NCBI RefSeq assembly: GCF_000012325.1
Contig: NC_003910.7
Span: 2,914,001-2,978,000, forward strand
Direction of reading: 5' to 3'
Source: Colwellia psychrerythraea 34H
GTDB lineage: Bacteria > Pseudomonadota > Gammaproteobacteria > Enterobacterales > Alteromonadaceae
DNA length: 64,000 bases
Shown here: piece by piece, positions 8,601 to 19,270 of the stretch
Layout: every line of letters begins with the position of its first letter
Position numbering within the stretch: the first letter of the stretch is position 1
Translations under genes and position numbers: made by a program
Notes under the pieces: generated by a model
Database searches by the model: none
What the model was told of the DNA's origin: nothing
What the model saw: only the letters and a program-made list of their open reading frames with translations

Positions 8601-9080
8601 TTATTCTTCTTTAAAGTCATCATGACAACCACCACAGGTTTTACCAACGCCACCAATAGCTTTTTTAATTTCACTTTCATTATTAGATTTAGCAGCAATA
8701 ATTAATTTAGAAGAAGCGACTGTTAATAGGTCGATATTTTTACTGAAATGTTCAGGTTCTTGCCAAATTTTAGCTAAAGCTTCTGTTTTTACATCAAACT
8801 TAGAGGTATCAGTACGAGTATAATCAGCAATCATTAAAGATAATTGATTTATGCGTATGGCATTTTTTTCGACAACTTTAGCATCAAGTGGAATTTTTCC
8901 TTTCGCCATCGCGCCTAATGGCCCCATGTTTCCACCTAATAATTTAAACACTGATTGACGTAACTCAGTTGCATAAACAGCATGTTTTTCAGAACTTGCT
9001 GGCTGCGCCAAACTTGCCGTAGCAACCACTAAACTGGTAGAAATTGTTAACGCTAAAACACTTTTTTTCAGGAAACTCAT
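8601..9080 (-). CDS. Cytochrome c' (class II c-type cytochrome)
   Basis: This is a periplasmic four-helix-bundle heme protein, a family known to bind NO or CO and in some cases to protect against nitrosative stress. The 159-residue precursor has a signal peptide ending near ASLAQPA. The single heme site CGGCH lies at residues 149-153, right at the C-terminus, which is the class II arrangement. The N-terminal helix reads RQSVFKLLGGNMGPLGAMAKG, where the Met may be the distal or axial-side residue. Terminators and gene spacing suggest a monocistronic unit. No NO-related genes lie next to it. Confidence 0.9.
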   Translation of the reverse strand: MSFLKKSVLALTISTSLVVATASLAQPASSEKHAVYATELRQSVFKLLGGNMGPLGAMAKGKIPLDAKVVEKNAIRINQLSLMIADYTRTDTSKFDVKTEALAKIWQEPEHFSKNIDLLTVASSKLIIAAKSNNESEIKKAIGGVGKTCGGCHDDFKEE

Positions 9081-9219
9081 TGATATACTCTCTGTTAATA
9101 ATTATTGTTTATTCCTTTTGTCCGGCTAGTCTAGCCTACTGGTACACTACAGCAAGTAAGAACTTGTAACAAAAGGATAATATTCGACATAATACATAAA
9201 GACTTGCCGTTAAAACCTG

Positions 9220-10230
9220 TTATAGACCATTCACAATTTCTTTAACTAAAGGTGGTCCTTGATAAATAAAGCCAGTGTAGACTTGCACCAAACTTGCGCC
9301 CGCTTCAAGTTTTTCATTGGCATCATCACTTGATGCTATGCCGCCCACCCCGATAATAGGTAATTTATTATTAAGCGCTTCACTGAGTAATTTAATGACT
9401 AGAGTACTTTTTTCTTTAACCGGTTGACCACTTAGTCCACCCTGCTCAGTGCCAAATTGTAGACCTTCAACACCTTCACGACTTAAAGTAGTATTCGTCG
9501 CAATAACGCCATCTATACCATTATCAATTAAAGATTTTGCGATCGACTTCACTTCATCACCCGTTAAATCAGGCGCAATTTTTACGGCGAGTGGTATATA
9601 CTTACCGTATTTTTCAGTAAGTATGGTCTGCTCTGCTTTTAACGCGGCCAATAGTTCATTTAATGCATCTCCATATTGCAGTGAACGTAAGCCAGGCGTG
9701 TTTGGAGACGATATATTCACCGTGATATAAGTCGCTAAGTCGTAGACTTTTCGCATACAGTGAAGGTAATCATCTTTAGCATTTTCTTCAGGGGTATCTT
9801 TGTTCTTACCAATATTAATACCCAAGATGCCTTTAAAGTTTGCCGCTTGTACTTGCGATACTAAGTAATCCACGCCCTTATTATTAAAGCCCATGCGATT
9901 TATTACAGCATTAGCCTCTGGCAAACGAAAAATACGCGGCTTATCATTACCTGGTTGCGGTCGTGGTGTTACTGTGCCCACTTCGACGAAACCAAAACCC
10001 ATCGCATCAAAGGCATTAATACACTCACCATTTTTATCAAGTCCTGCCGCTAGGCCAACAGGATTTGGGAAGTTGATGCCCATAACCGTTAATGGTTTGT
10101 CTTGCACAGTTTGCTTATAAAAGGCATTAAACGGTGACTTCCCCGTACTCTTTAAACCCTTTATGGTTAATTCATGGATGGTTTCAGCATCAAACTGAAA
10201 AAGTACTTTACGAATGGCTGGATAAAACAT
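9220..10230 (-). CDS. pyrD: Dihydroorotate dehydrogenase (quinone), class 2
   Basis: This FMN enzyme oxidises dihydroorotate to orotate and passes electrons to membrane quinones in pyrimidine synthesis. Its 336 residues match E. coli PyrD. An N-terminal amphipathic helix ([19 protein letters not shown]) anchors it to the inner membrane. [14 protein letters not shown] near residue 55 and [16 protein letters not shown] near 80 are FMN-site motifs. [14 protein letters not shown] near 172 carries the class 2 catalytic serine, and [13 protein letters not shown] is the phosphate-binding segment near the end. It lies downstream of gdhB but is separated from it by a terminator. Confidence 0.97.
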
Positions 10231-10264
10231 AATGCCTCGGCTTGTTTACGAATAATAAAAATAA

Positions 10265-10289
10265 AAAATCCCCGCTAAGCGAGGATTTT
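10265..10289 (-). terminator. Intrinsic terminator after gdhB
   Basis: AAAATCCCCGCT pairs with AGCGAGGATTTT with one internal mismatch. On the minus strand the stem runs into TTTTTT. It lies 75 bases beyond the gdhB stop and before pyrD. Confidence 0.8.
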
Positions 10290-10364
10290 ATCAGTTAACT
10301 CTAACATTACAATATGCTAGCTTTGATTGGCCAAAATAAATTTACGTCAATGTTTTTCTGACGT

Positions 10365-13300
10365 TTATTTTGGTGATACAGGCTGGCAATTTAAGCTTAA
10401 TAACATTAATTCACGTAAGGCTACTGAGAATTTAGCAAAATCATGAGACTGGCCTATTTTAAAGTCAGCTAAAATATGCTTCCAGCGCTCTAGTGGTTGT
10501 TCATTAGTATCAATCCACACGGTAAGCAACTGTTCTAAATCCGCAAATTGAGCATCACATTGACAGCGCAATACAACCGAAGTTAAAGAACGCTGTTGCC
10601 AATCTAACTCTTCTCTAAAGGATGCACGAGCAAGTGCTTGCCAATGGTTTGCAACGGGTTGGCGAGTAATTTGATCTAAGAACCAATGTAACTCTAAACG
10701 AGCACCAAGCTTAAAGTACAAACTGGCAGCTTGTTCTACAGTACAATTATTTTCATGGGCTATTTCTGCAATATCCATAGTCGAAAATAAAGTACTTAAT
10801 TGAGAAACTCGTTTTGCAATAACTTTAGGTACGCCTGACTCAACTAAGTCACTCGCTACTCGCTCTAAAGCTTCAATTTCTTCACTGATCATAAAGCTTG
10901 CTAACTGCTCAGATATGATAGCAAACGTTGGTTGATACAAAGTAATTGACTCTGCAATCGACAACGATTTATTACGATGACGCAAGAACCATCGAGTTAC
11001 TCGTCGAACTGTTCTACGATACTGGTACAACATTTCGGTTTGAATAGCAGTAGATATTTGATTATCTAATACTTCAATTTGATTCCAAAACTCTCCTAGC
11101 TCAAATACGGCACTGGCAATAGTATAAGCATTAGCTATTTCAGCAATACTTGCTCCCGTTTCTTCTTGCATGCGGTTAACAAAATTAAAGCCCATATCGT
11201 TACCAATTTTATTGGCAAGTTTAGTGGCTATAATTTCTGCACGTAATGGATGCTGTTGCATTTCATTTTGATATTTTTCGCGTAACTGTTTAGGAAACGC
11301 TTCAATAAGTAAACTATTATGATAAGGGTTATCTGTAATTTCAACATGGACGAAATCATCTTTGAGAACCATTTTACTATAAGCAAGTAATACAGAGAGT
11401 TCTGGACGTGTTAACCCATGACCTTGTGCTAACCTATCAGCAATTTCTTCATCATCAGGAATAAACTCTAAACCACGGTTTAATTTACCTGCTCTTTCAA
11501 GTTCATGGATAAAGCGAACTTGTTCTTTTAACTGATTCACGCCACGCATTGCTGTAATAGATAATGAATGTGTTTGGCGATAACAATCTTCAATAACAAT
11601 ATCACCGACTTCATCAGTCATATCAGCAAGAAGTTTATTACGTTGCTTAATAGTTAAGTCACCATTTTGTACCAAACTATTTAGCAATATTTTAATGTTT
11701 ACTTCGTTATCTGAGCAATCAACTCCACCAGCATTATCAACGGCGTCAGTGTTAATACGACCGCCATTGGCAGCATACTCAATGCGTCCTAATTGAGTTA
11801 AACCTAAGTTACCACCCTCACCGACAACTTTGGCTTGCAAGTCAGTACCGTTGATTCGTAAATTATCATTAGCTCTGTCACCCACTTCTAAGTGTGATTC
11901 TTTGCTACTTTTAACGTAAGTACCGATACCACCGTTCCAAAGTAAATCAACTTTCATTGTTAGTAACGCTTGCATTAAATCAGTAGGCGCCATGCTCTGT
12001 TTTTGCGTACCAATCATTTTCTTAATTTCAGGGGTAAGCTTGATAGATTTAACATGACGACTGAAAATGCCACCGCCTTTAGAAATTAGCTCTTTATTGT
12101 AATCTTCCCAAGTACAACCGGCTAAATTGAATAAGCGTTCACGTTCTACATACGAACTTGCGGCTTCAGGGCTTGGGTCAATGAAAATATGCATATGGTT
12201 AAATGCAGCTTGTAAACGAATATGTTTTGATAACAACATACCATTGCCAAATACATCTCCCGCCATGTCGCCAATAGCAATACAGGTAAAATCAGAACTT
12301 TGACAATCAATGTCCATTTCTCTGAAATGACGTTTCACAGACTCCCATGCACCTTTGGCTGTAATACCCATAGCTTTATGGTCATAACCAACACTGCCAC
12401 CTGAGGCAAAGGCATCGCCCAACCAGAAGTTATATTCATCAGATATAGCATTAGCAACATCTGAGAACGTTGCTGTGCCTTTATCAGCGGCAACAACTAA
12501 GTAAGCATCATCTTCATCTAAACGTACGACATCTTTTGGTGGAACTATTTCACCGCCAACAATATTGTCAGTAATATCGAGTAAGGCGCGAATAAAGGTG
12601 CGGTAACACTCTTTACCTGCTTCAAAGATTTCTTGACGAGAGCCATTAGGTAGTTGCTTACATACAAAACCACCTTTAGCGCCAACAGGAACAATAACGC
12701 TGTTTTTAACTTGTTGCGCTTTAACTAAACCAAGTACTTCAGTACGGAAATCTTCACTTCTGTCTGACCAACGTAAACCACCACGAGCAACTTTACCACC
12801 GCGTAAATGTACACCTTCAATTTGTGGAGAATAGACAAAAATTTCAAATTTTGGCACAGGCTGTGGCATTTCACTTATTTGCTCAGGCAATATTTTAAAT
12901 GAAATATATGATTTATCACCTTTAACAGGATCTGCTTGAAAATAGTTAGTACGGATAGTGGCATTAATCATTTCAACAAAACGTCGAATTATGCGGTCAT
13001 CATCTAAGTTAGCGACGTTATCAAGTGAACTTTCAATTTCAGCTAATAATTTATTCGTTGTTTTCTCTTTCGCAATGGCTGTTGCTTTACTCTTTGGATC
13101 AAAACGCAAAGTAAATAGTTTAATCAACTGTTCAGCAATTTCAGGGTAACGTGAGAAAGTATTTTCAATGTAGCTTTGGCTAAAGCGACCCGCAATTTGG
13201 CGGTCATACTTAGCAAAGGCTCGTAAAATAGAGACTGCACGTCCTTCAATACCAGCACCTAAAATAAGACGGTTAAAACCATCGTCTTCTAAGTCACCAT

Positions 13301-15230
13301 GCCAAACTTTGGCAAAAGCATCTTGGAACAGCGTTCTAACTTTATAGACATCAAATTTCCCTTCACCTGTTAGGTACATTGAAAAATCTAAAATCCAACT
13401 CGCTTCATCTTCTGTTGTTTTAATCGCATAAGGTCTTTCACCGATAACACGTAAACCAAAGTTTTCCAACATAGGTAACACATCACTTAAGTGAATAGGT
13501 TCGCCTTTATGGAATAATTTTAACTTAACAAAACGGCTATCCGGTTTTTCTTCAAGCGGTTGATAGAAAAGCATTTCTAGCTCATTGTCAGCATTGATAT
13601 TTTCAAGCTTCTCAATATCTACAATAGCTGAGCCTGGTAATACTTCATCTTTATACGCTTGTGGAAATTTAACGTACTTACGGCTTAATGCTTTCGCTGC
13701 AGCTTCACCACGATTAGCCCCTAAAGCACTGACTAACTTATCATCCCAGTTACGAGCCGCTTCATTTAAATTCTTTTCAATTTCTTTCACGTCTATATCT
13801 GCTTTCGTTGAGTTCACTCGAACAATATAATGGGTTCTTGCATGAACCGATTCTGAGAAGAAGGTAGTGAATTCGACTTCTTCATTGCTATTAAACACTT
13901 CTTGCAATAATTTTTGCGTATCCATACGTAGCTGGGTGTTATAACGCTCTCTTGGAACATACACCATGCACGAGTAGAAACGATCAAAGGTATCGCGACG
14001 AACAAACAACCCGGTATAATCACGTTCCTGCATCTGCAAGATACCCGTTACATTATGAAGTAACTCATCTACAGAAGACTGTAATATCTCATCTCTTGGA
14101 TACGTTTCTAATATATTAATCAACGCTTTATAATTATGAGTTCCTTTTGCAAAAGGAGACGCTTTACAAACAGACATTACTTTAGAGTTGATAAAGGGCA
14201 AATCTAACGCACTATTAGTGTAATAAGCAGAGCCGAAAAGCCCGATAAAGCGTTCTTCACCAACAACATTGCCTTTATCATCAAAACGTTTAACACCAAT
14301 ATAATCTAACTGGGCGGGACGATGAACACGTGAACTAGAGTTAGTTTTAGTCAAAATAAGATGATTTTGATCTAGAGCTACTTTACGCCCAGTCTCACTT
14401 AAGCTAGATACTAAGCGAGATTTAGAACCTTGCGAGTTTTTCATCAAACCAAGGCTTGATTCAACATTCGCTTCTAATGAAATATCTCCCTTAACGGCTT
14501 TAACGTCGTATGAACGATAACCCATCAAGGTAAAGTTATTCTCTGAAATCCAATTTAAGAAACTTAAAGTATCTTCTTTATCCGTTTTGAGTCCTGGATA
14601 TTTACCTTTCTTAACATCAGCAATAACCTTGTTTAAACAAGTTAACATTGGTTTCCAATCACTGACTGTTAAACGAATGTCTTCTACAACAGAGAGTAAG
14701 GCAGTTTTGATCGCGTCTAACTCGTCTTGACTTGATTGACGGTCAATTTCGATTAAAAACACAGTCTCTTCTGAACTTGCTTTGACTTTACTGTCAACAA
14801 TAGGTGCTAATTCAATTACTTCGTGCTTTTTATCACGAGTAATTTTAAGGGGAGCATTTAACATTAAATGCGGCGACACGCCTAAGCGATTTAAGGCTAT
14901 GCGGATAGAATCGACTAAAAAAGGCATATCCTGAATTATCACTTCAATAATCGTATGGCTAGATTTCCAACCATTTCTACTTACTGAAGGATTAAAAACA
15001 TGAATAACAGGAGCATCATCTTTATGCTCATTAAGTGAACTCCATAAACTAAGCACCGCACCATACATATCACTTTCATTACGATGGTCGAGATCTAAAG
15101 ATGACAAGTTTCCGTACAATAAATTAGCAAACTGCTCTACTAAGGGAGCTGTTTTGTCGTTTACTTTTTGCTGGATAAGTTGTGCAACATTGCTAAGTAT
15201 AACCGAGGGTGAACCGTTTACTAACGCCAT
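10365..15230 (-). CDS. gdhB: NAD-specific glutamate dehydrogenase, large (~180 kDa) type
   Basis: This enzyme converts glutamate to 2-oxoglutarate and ammonia with NAD, mainly for glutamate catabolism. At 1621 residues it belongs to the very large bacterial class known from Pseudomonas, Shewanella and Psychrobacter, with long N- and C-terminal regulatory regions around a central catalytic core. The core is visible near residues 800-860, with RGGKVARGGLRWSDRSEDFR and then VGAKGGFV, where the lysine is expected at the active site. The nucleotide-binding part follows with IGDMAGDVFGNGML and VGEGGNLGLTQLGRIEYA. The N-terminal third includes ACT-like regulatory sequence, for example VIIQDMPFLVDSIRIALNRLG. 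An AAGGGAA ribosome site lies before the ATG. It is monocistronic by its flanking terminator and gap. The symbol follows usage in other genera. Confidence 0.96.
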   Translation of the reverse strand: MALVNGSPSVILSNVAQLIQQKVNDKTAPLVEQFANLLYGNLSSLDLDHRNESDMYGAVLSLWSSLNEHKDDAPVIHVFNPSVSRNGWKSSHTIIEVIIQDMPFLVDSIRIALNRLGVSPHLMLNAPLKITRDKKHEVIELAPIVDSKVKASSEETVFLIEIDRQSSQDELDAIKTALLSVVEDIRLTVSDWKPMLTCLNKVIADVKKGKYPGLKTDKEDTLSFLNWISENNFTLMGYRSYDVKAVKGDISLEANVESSLGLMKNSQGSKSRLVSSLSETGRKVALDQNHLILTKTNSSSRVHRPAQLDYIGVKRFDDKGNVVGEERFIGLFGSAYYTNSALDLPFINSKVMSVCKASPFAKGTHNYKALINILETYPRDEILQSSVDELLHNVTGILQMQERDYTGLFVRRDTFDRFYSCMVYVPRERYNTQLRMDTQKLLQEVFNSNEEVEFTTFFSESVHARTHYIVRVNSTKADIDVKEIEKNLNEAARNWDDKLVSALGANRGEAAAKALSRKYVKFPQAYKDEVLPGSAIVDIEKLENINADNELEMLFYQPLEEKPDSRFVKLKLFHKGEPIHLSDVLPMLENFGLRVIGERPYAIKTTEDEASWILDFSMYLTGEGKFDVYKVRTLFQDAFAKVWHGDLEDDGFNRLILGAGIEGRAVSILRAFAKYDRQIAGRFSQSYIENTFSRYPEIAEQLIKLFTLRFDPKSKATAIAKEKTTNKLLAEIESSLDNVANLDDDRIIRRFVEMINATIRTNYFQADPVKGDKSYISFKILPEQISEMPQPVPKFEIFVYSPQIEGVHLRGGKVARGGLRWSDRSEDFRTEVLGLVKAQQVKNSVIVPVGAKGGFVCKQLPNGSRQEIFEAGKECYRTFIRALLDITDNIVGGEIVPPKDVVRLDEDDAYLVVAADKGTATFSDVANAISDEYNFWLGDAFASGGSVGYDHKAMGITAKGAWESVKRHFREMDIDCQSSDFTCIAIGDMAGDVFGNGMLLSKHIRLQAAFNHMHIFIDPSPEAASSYVERERLFNLAGCTWEDYNKELISKGGGIFSRHVKSIKLTPEIKKMIGTQKQSMAPTDLMQALLTMKVDLLWNGGIGTYVKSSKESHLEVGDRANDNLRINGTDLQAKVVGEGGNLGLTQLGRIEYAANGGRINTDAVDNAGGVDCSDNEVNIKILLNSLVQNGDLTIKQRNKLLADMTDEVGDIVIEDCYRQTHSLSITAMRGVNQLKEQVRFIHELERAGKLNRGLEFIPDDEEIADRLAQGHGLTRPELSVLLAYSKMVLKDDFVHVEITDNPYHNSLLIEAFPKQLREKYQNEMQQHPLRAEIIATKLANKIGNDMGFNFVNRMQEETGASIAEIANAYTIASAVFELGEFWNQIEVLDNQISTAIQTEMLYQYRRTVRRVTRWFLRHRNKSLSIAESITLYQPTFAIISEQLASFMISEEIEALERVASDLVESGVPKVIAKRVSQLSTLFSTMDIAEIAHENNCTVEQAASLYFKLGARLELHWFLDQITRQPVANHWQALARASFREELDWQQRSLTSVVLRCQCDAQFADLEQLLTVWIDTNEQPLERWKHILADFKIGQSHDFAKFSVALRELMLLSLNCQPVSPK

Positions 15231-15727
15231 GGATGTTCCCTTTTAAAAAAAGCTTAAATAATTGATTTTTGGTTTTGATAAAGTTTATGCTTTCGACCAA
15301 AGCAGTCGTAAGAATAACCTTTATACTTTATATTTTTATATAATGTCTATCAGAATAGACTATCCATCGGATTTTATGAATAAATTTAGGCTTTTGCGAG
15401 TGTTATTTTGTATTTTAGTGAGTTAATTCTTAAGGGATGTAGCAGTAAACGAACCGTTTATTTTACAGTTAATTATGTTTATGCAGTTATCATAAATAGA
15501 TACTGGTTAAACAGCTTTTTTATTGTTTATTTATGCAATATAGCCAAATTTTTTTTATTTAATTTTAGCAAAAAAAAAACACTTAATTATACGGTTAAGT
15601 ATTTAATTAAGTGCTTTTTGTCATGTAAAGTAAAATTGTAAATGTTGAACGCTGCTATATAACAACTTAGTGGCAACATTTTATATTAGCATTGATGTCC
15701 TCAGCGAAAACTATTCAGTCACGATTC
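15231..15727. other. Intergenic region upstream of gdhB
   Basis: This AT-rich spacer of 497 bases holds the presumed gdhB promoter region at its left end and the terminator of the MMPL gene at about 15571-15613. An open frame at 15408-15641 runs through the terminator hairpin and its A tract, so it is not a credible gene. I see no repeat or RNA gene. Confidence 0.5.
15571..15613 (-). terminator. Intrinsic terminator downstream of the MMPL gene
   Basis: CACTTAATTA (15580-15589) pairs with TAATTAAGTG (15604-15613). Nine A residues on the plus strand give a long U run in minus-strand RNA. It lies about 115 bases past the permease stop codon. Confidence 0.75.
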
Positions 15728-18046
15728 TTATTTTTTATCATTCCTTTTCTCTGGCCATAAAAAGGCTGAGAGTGCAGGTAAAATAATAATAGCGGCCAAC
15801 ATATTAACCAAAAACATAAAGGTTAGTAATATTCCCATATCTACTTGAAATTTCAAATCTGAGAAAAACCAAGTCGACACACCAATGGCCAAAGTTAAGC
15901 CGGTAATAAGTACAGCGCTACCACGCTCTTTTAATGCTTCAAGGTATGCATCATGGACATTCATGCCCTCTTTTAGCTTAGTACTCATGGTAGATAGTAT
16001 ATAGATACCATAATCGACACCAATACCAACGCCCAATGCAATAACAGGTAAGGTAGAGACGGTTAATCCGATATCAAGTGCCGTCATTAACCACTGAGCT
16101 AGCGTAGAAACTACATATAAAGGTAAAACAACGACTAAAGTTGCTCTGACGCTTCTAAAGCTAATTAGGCACAATGCAATGACAGCACCGTAAACATAAA
16201 GCATCATAGGTAACTGAGCTTCTGCAACCGCTTCATTCGTTGCGGCCATAACACCGACTGGCCCAGAGGCTAATTTGAATTGAACGTGTTCACTACCCAA
16301 CTCTTTAGCGGTAACTTTAACTGCTTCAATGACAGTGTTAATCGTATCTGCTTTATGATCTTCTAAGAATAAAATCACTGGCATAACACTACAATCACTA
16401 TTAAGAAGACCGCTAGACGATGGAACTCGGGCAATTGACTGTACTAACGTTTGCTGATTACGTGGAATAACTCGCCATTTTGGATTACCTTCGTTATAAC
16501 CGGCATTAACAATTTTAGAGATAGAAGATAAGCTGACCGCCGATTGCACACCCGCAACATTTTCCATCTGCCATTGAAAGCGGTCTATCGTTGACATGGT
16601 ATCGTAATAAGTACATGCATCAGCGCTTGTCTCAATAATTACCGACATATAATCAACACTAATTGCATACCTATCAGTAATTAAGAAAGTATCTTGGTTG
16701 TAACGTGAAGATTCATGTAACGCCGGAGCACCCGCATGTAATTCACCAATTTTCAAACCTTGGCCTTGATAAAAGCCAACAACGAATAAAATAGCCGTAA
16801 AGAACAGTATTATTCTTGCAGGACCTTTACTGGCGAAACTAGCCATAAATGACCACACAGCACTTTGTTCACTTAATTGACCAACTTTCGCACTCACTTT
16901 TATTTTGGTAAATGAAAGTAATACTGGCAATAAAATAAGGTTAGTTAAAATAATCATCGCCACACCTATCGAAGCGGTGATAGCAAGTTCTTTGATAATA
17001 CCAATATCAATAGAGAGTAGCGTTAAAAAACCAACCGTATCGGAGAGTAATGCTACACCACCAGGAATCAACAATGCTCGAAAACTTGCTTGAGCTGCTG
17101 AAGCAGGCGTTAAACCAGTTGCAACTTTTTTAACGACCGAATTTATCATTTGTACGCCATGGCTCACACCAATGGCAAAAACTAAAAAGGGAATCAATAT
17201 CGACATAGGATCAAGACCAAAGCCAAGGCTTGATAACATGCCCATTTGCCAAACAACGGCAACTAAAGAACAAAGAATAGGTAAAACCGTTAAACGAATT
17301 GAATGACAAAAAATGTAGACCATCACTGCGGTAATGGCTATTGCTAGGGCAAAAAATAATACTACACCCTTAGCACCCTCAGCAACATCGCCGACCATTT
17401 TGGCAAAACCAATGATATGTACACTGATATTATCGCGTTCAAATTCTTGACGAACTTCTTGTTCTAGTTTTTCTGCTATTTCAAGCGTATCTAATTTTTC
17501 ACCAGTATCAGGATTAAATTCTAATAAAGCCGCTTTAACCATGGCACAACTGTAATCGTCAGCAACAATACTACCGACAATACCTGCTTTCTCTATATTG
17601 CCCTTAACTACGCCAAGGCCTTTTTCTGATGGTTGAAAATCTGCGGGGATAACTGGACCGCCGGCAAATCCATCCTCAACGACCTCGACAAAACGAGTAC
17701 TAGGCGAGAACAGTGATTTTACTTGGATCCGATCAACACCAGGAATGAAAAACAACTTGTCGTGTACACCTTTTAAGGCGTTAAAGAAATCAGCGTTGAA
17801 TATATCGCCATTACTATCACAGACAGAGATTAGAATATTATTAGCACCACCAAAGTTTGTCCTATGTTTCAAATAGGTTTTCATGTAACTGTGGTTTAGC
17901 GGTATATTTTTAGTAAACGAAGCATCGAGTCTAATTTGAGTCGCTTGGAAGAGAAAAAAAGCACTGGTGATAATGAATAACATTAACACCAGGAGTTTAT
18001 GACGAAATAGGCCTACTTCAATACGGTTAGCCAGAGAAATTTTCAT
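15728..18046 (-). CDS. MMPL/RND-superfamily inner-membrane permease
   Basis: The 772-residue protein belongs to the RND superfamily in its MMPL/SSD form, whose members export lipids and other hydrophobic molecules using the proton gradient. It has the duplicated layout: one helix near residue 20, a periplasmic domain to about 220, a block of about six helices at 225-390, a second helix near 415, a second periplasmic domain, and a final block at about 620-765. Conserved acidic patches in the helices read GLDPMSILIPFLVFAIGVSHG and GVGIGVDYGIYIL. No membrane-fusion or TolC gene is linked. Its gene follows the YCF48-like gene by 60 bases on the same strand, with the DUF1329 and DUF1302 genes upstream. 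That arrangement suggests a joint role in moving a hydrophobic substrate through the envelope (inference). Confidence 0.85.
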   Translation of the reverse strand: MKISLANRIEVGLFRHKLLVLMLFIITSAFFLFQATQIRLDASFTKNIPLNHSYMKTYLKHRTNFGGANNILISVCDSNGDIFNADFFNALKGVHDKLFFIPGVDRIQVKSLFSPSTRFVEVVEDGFAGGPVIPADFQPSEKGLGVVKGNIEKAGIVGSIVADDYSCAMVKAALLEFNPDTGEKLDTLEIAEKLEQEVRQEFERDNISVHIIGFAKMVGDVAEGAKGVVLFFALAIAITAVMVYIFCHSIRLTVLPILCSLVAVVWQMGMLSSLGFGLDPMSILIPFLVFAIGVSHGVQMINSVVKKVATGLTPASAAQASFRALLIPGGVALLSDTVGFLTLLSIDIGIIKELAITASIGVAMIILTNLILLPVLLSFTKIKVSAKVGQLSEQSAVWSFMASFASKGPARIILFFTAILFVVGFYQGQGLKIGELHAGAPALHESSRYNQDTFLITDRYAISVDYMSVIIETSADACTYYDTMSTIDRFQWQMENVAGVQSAVSLSSISKIVNAGYNEGNPKWRVIPRNQQTLVQSIARVPSSSGLLNSDCSVMPVILFLEDHKADTINTVIEAVKVTAKELGSEHVQFKLASGPVGVMAATNEAVAEAQLPMMLYVYGAVIALCLISFRSVRATLVVVLPLYVVSTLAQWLMTALDIGLTVSTLPVIALGVGIGVDYGIYILSTMSTKLKEGMNVHDAYLEALKERGSAVLITGLTLAIGVSTWFFSDLKFQVDMGILLTFMFLVNMLAAIIILPALSAFLWPEKRNDKK

Positions 18047-18106
18047 ATTAATACATTCCGAACTTTATTAAATTTATTATGTTTTGTGTGTTTTACGTAG
18101 CTGTAA

Positions 18107-19141
18107 TTATTCTTGAGATAAATCAACTACCTTAATACCAACATCAGAGACTGCAATTAACTGACCTTTAAACCACACACCCGCGATTAACGTTTTTCCA
18201 TCTTGCTGAGGTATTTTGCTAAAACTTTCACCATCGTCGGTGCTAATAAGCAACATACCATTGTTTCCTAGAATGAAAATTCGCTCATCATTAGCAAAAA
18301 CAATATCATTTAATAATGCAGTGGTATTGGTGGGAACTTCATCCCACTGCGAACCATGATTGAGGCTACGAAAAACATGGCCACGAAGGCCTGCGACTAA
18401 AACATTACCCGTTTTCGTTCGCGCCAATGAGAAAAAAGAACCTTGATAAAAGTTATCAAATTGTTGCCAGGTCAGGCCAAAGTCATCACTTTTTGCCAAT
18501 AACCCTGTTTCACCTAATAGAAATAAACTGCCACCGTCTTGAACCAAACGATTAAAGTGCGGCAAAATGAAGGTAATCTCGTCTAGATAAGCGGCTTCAT
18601 CTTCAGCCTTTAATTCATTAAGGTATTCAACATCATCAGCTAACAAAATCTCTTGATGAAATTCGTTTTGCCAAGTGCTACCACCATCATTGGTGCGAAA
18701 TACCTGGCCATAAGCACCAACAGCAATTCCCTGCTGAGGGTTTTTAAAATAAATATCAAAAAGGGGTTTTTCTAGTAAAGGTAAATATTGTTGAACTTGC
18801 CAATTGAGCCCACCATCTTGGCTGTGCAATATCGTTGCGTCATGACCAACAGCCCAACCTAACTGTTCATTTAAAAAGAACACATTGGTTAATGTAACTT
18901 GTACAGGTACATTGGCTTGTTGCCATTTTTTACCGTCGTTAGAAAGTAATATATGGCCATGCTGTCCGACCGTTACTAGCTTTTCTTGACCAATAAGTGA
19001 AATGTCTAATAATAATGACTTACTTGCTAATGGAGACTCTATTGCTGGAGTTGGGATATTGATAGTTGACGCTGTATTTTCAGCACAAACAGGAGAAATC
19101 GAGATAAAATATATAACTGCAAAAGCAACTAATAAACGCAT
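18107..19141 (-). CDS. YCF48/BNR-repeat beta-propeller protein, exported
   Basis: This is a 344-residue protein with an N-terminal signal peptide (AVIYFISISPVCAEN). It contains repeated Asp-box/BNR-like units with the pattern LSNDGKKWQQ, HSQDGGLNWQVQQ, RTNDGGSTWQNE, KSDDFGLTWQQF, RSLNHGSQWDEV and STDDGESFSK, which predict a periplasmic beta-propeller. In plants and cyanobacteria YCF48 is an assembly factor for photosystem II. That role cannot apply here, and only the fold is shared. The linkage to an MMPL permease and to DUF1329/DUF1302 genes suggests an accessory or assembly role for that transporter (inference). The spacing of 60 bases to the permease fits co-transcription. Confidence 0.85.
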   Translation of the reverse strand: MRLLVAFAVIYFISISPVCAENTASTINIPTPAIESPLASKSLLLDISLIGQEKLVTVGQHGHILLSNDGKKWQQANVPVQVTLTNVFFLNEQLGWAVGHDATILHSQDGGLNWQVQQYLPLLEKPLFDIYFKNPQQGIAVGAYGQVFRTNDGGSTWQNEFHQEILLADDVEYLNELKAEDEAAYLDEITFILPHFNRLVQDGGSLFLLGETGLLAKSDDFGLTWQQFDNFYQGSFFSLARTKTGNVLVAGLRGHVFRSLNHGSQWDEVPTNTTALLNDIVFANDERIFILGNNGMLLISTDDGESFSKIPQQDGKTLIAGVWFKGQLIAVSDVGIKVVDLSQE

Positions 19142-19230
19142 AACAACACTCTTTTGACTTTTCTAATGATAAAAATAAATATAGAACTAAATTAAGTTAA
19201 ATTTACGATAAGTGCAAAATTAACACTAAA

Positions 19231-19259
19231 AAAAACGGCTAACATCTGTCAGCCGTTTT
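19231..19259 (-). terminator. Intrinsic terminator after the DUF1329 gene
   Basis: AAAACGGCT and AGCCGTTTT pair around a loop, and the minus strand continues into TTTTTTTT. It splits the four-gene cluster into DUF1302-DUF1329 and YCF48-MMPL transcription units, or allows partial readthrough. Confidence 0.8.
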
Positions 19260-19270
19260 CATATTACTGA

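Noticed and set aside
5052..9080. Cytochrome b561 and cytochrome c' as a dedicated electron-transfer pair
   Set aside because: The two families can work together, but here they are on opposite strands, 2.9 kb apart with two unrelated genes between, so linkage is too weak to claim.
15408..15641. A 77-codon open frame between gdhB and the MMPL gene
   Set aside because: It runs through a terminator hairpin and a poly-A tract, which produces its Lys-rich end. No ribosome site or family resemblance is visible.
18107..19141. A photosystem II assembly role for the YCF48-like protein
   Set aside because: The window shows a heterotrophic gammaproteobacterium with no photosynthesis genes. Only the beta-propeller fold is shared.
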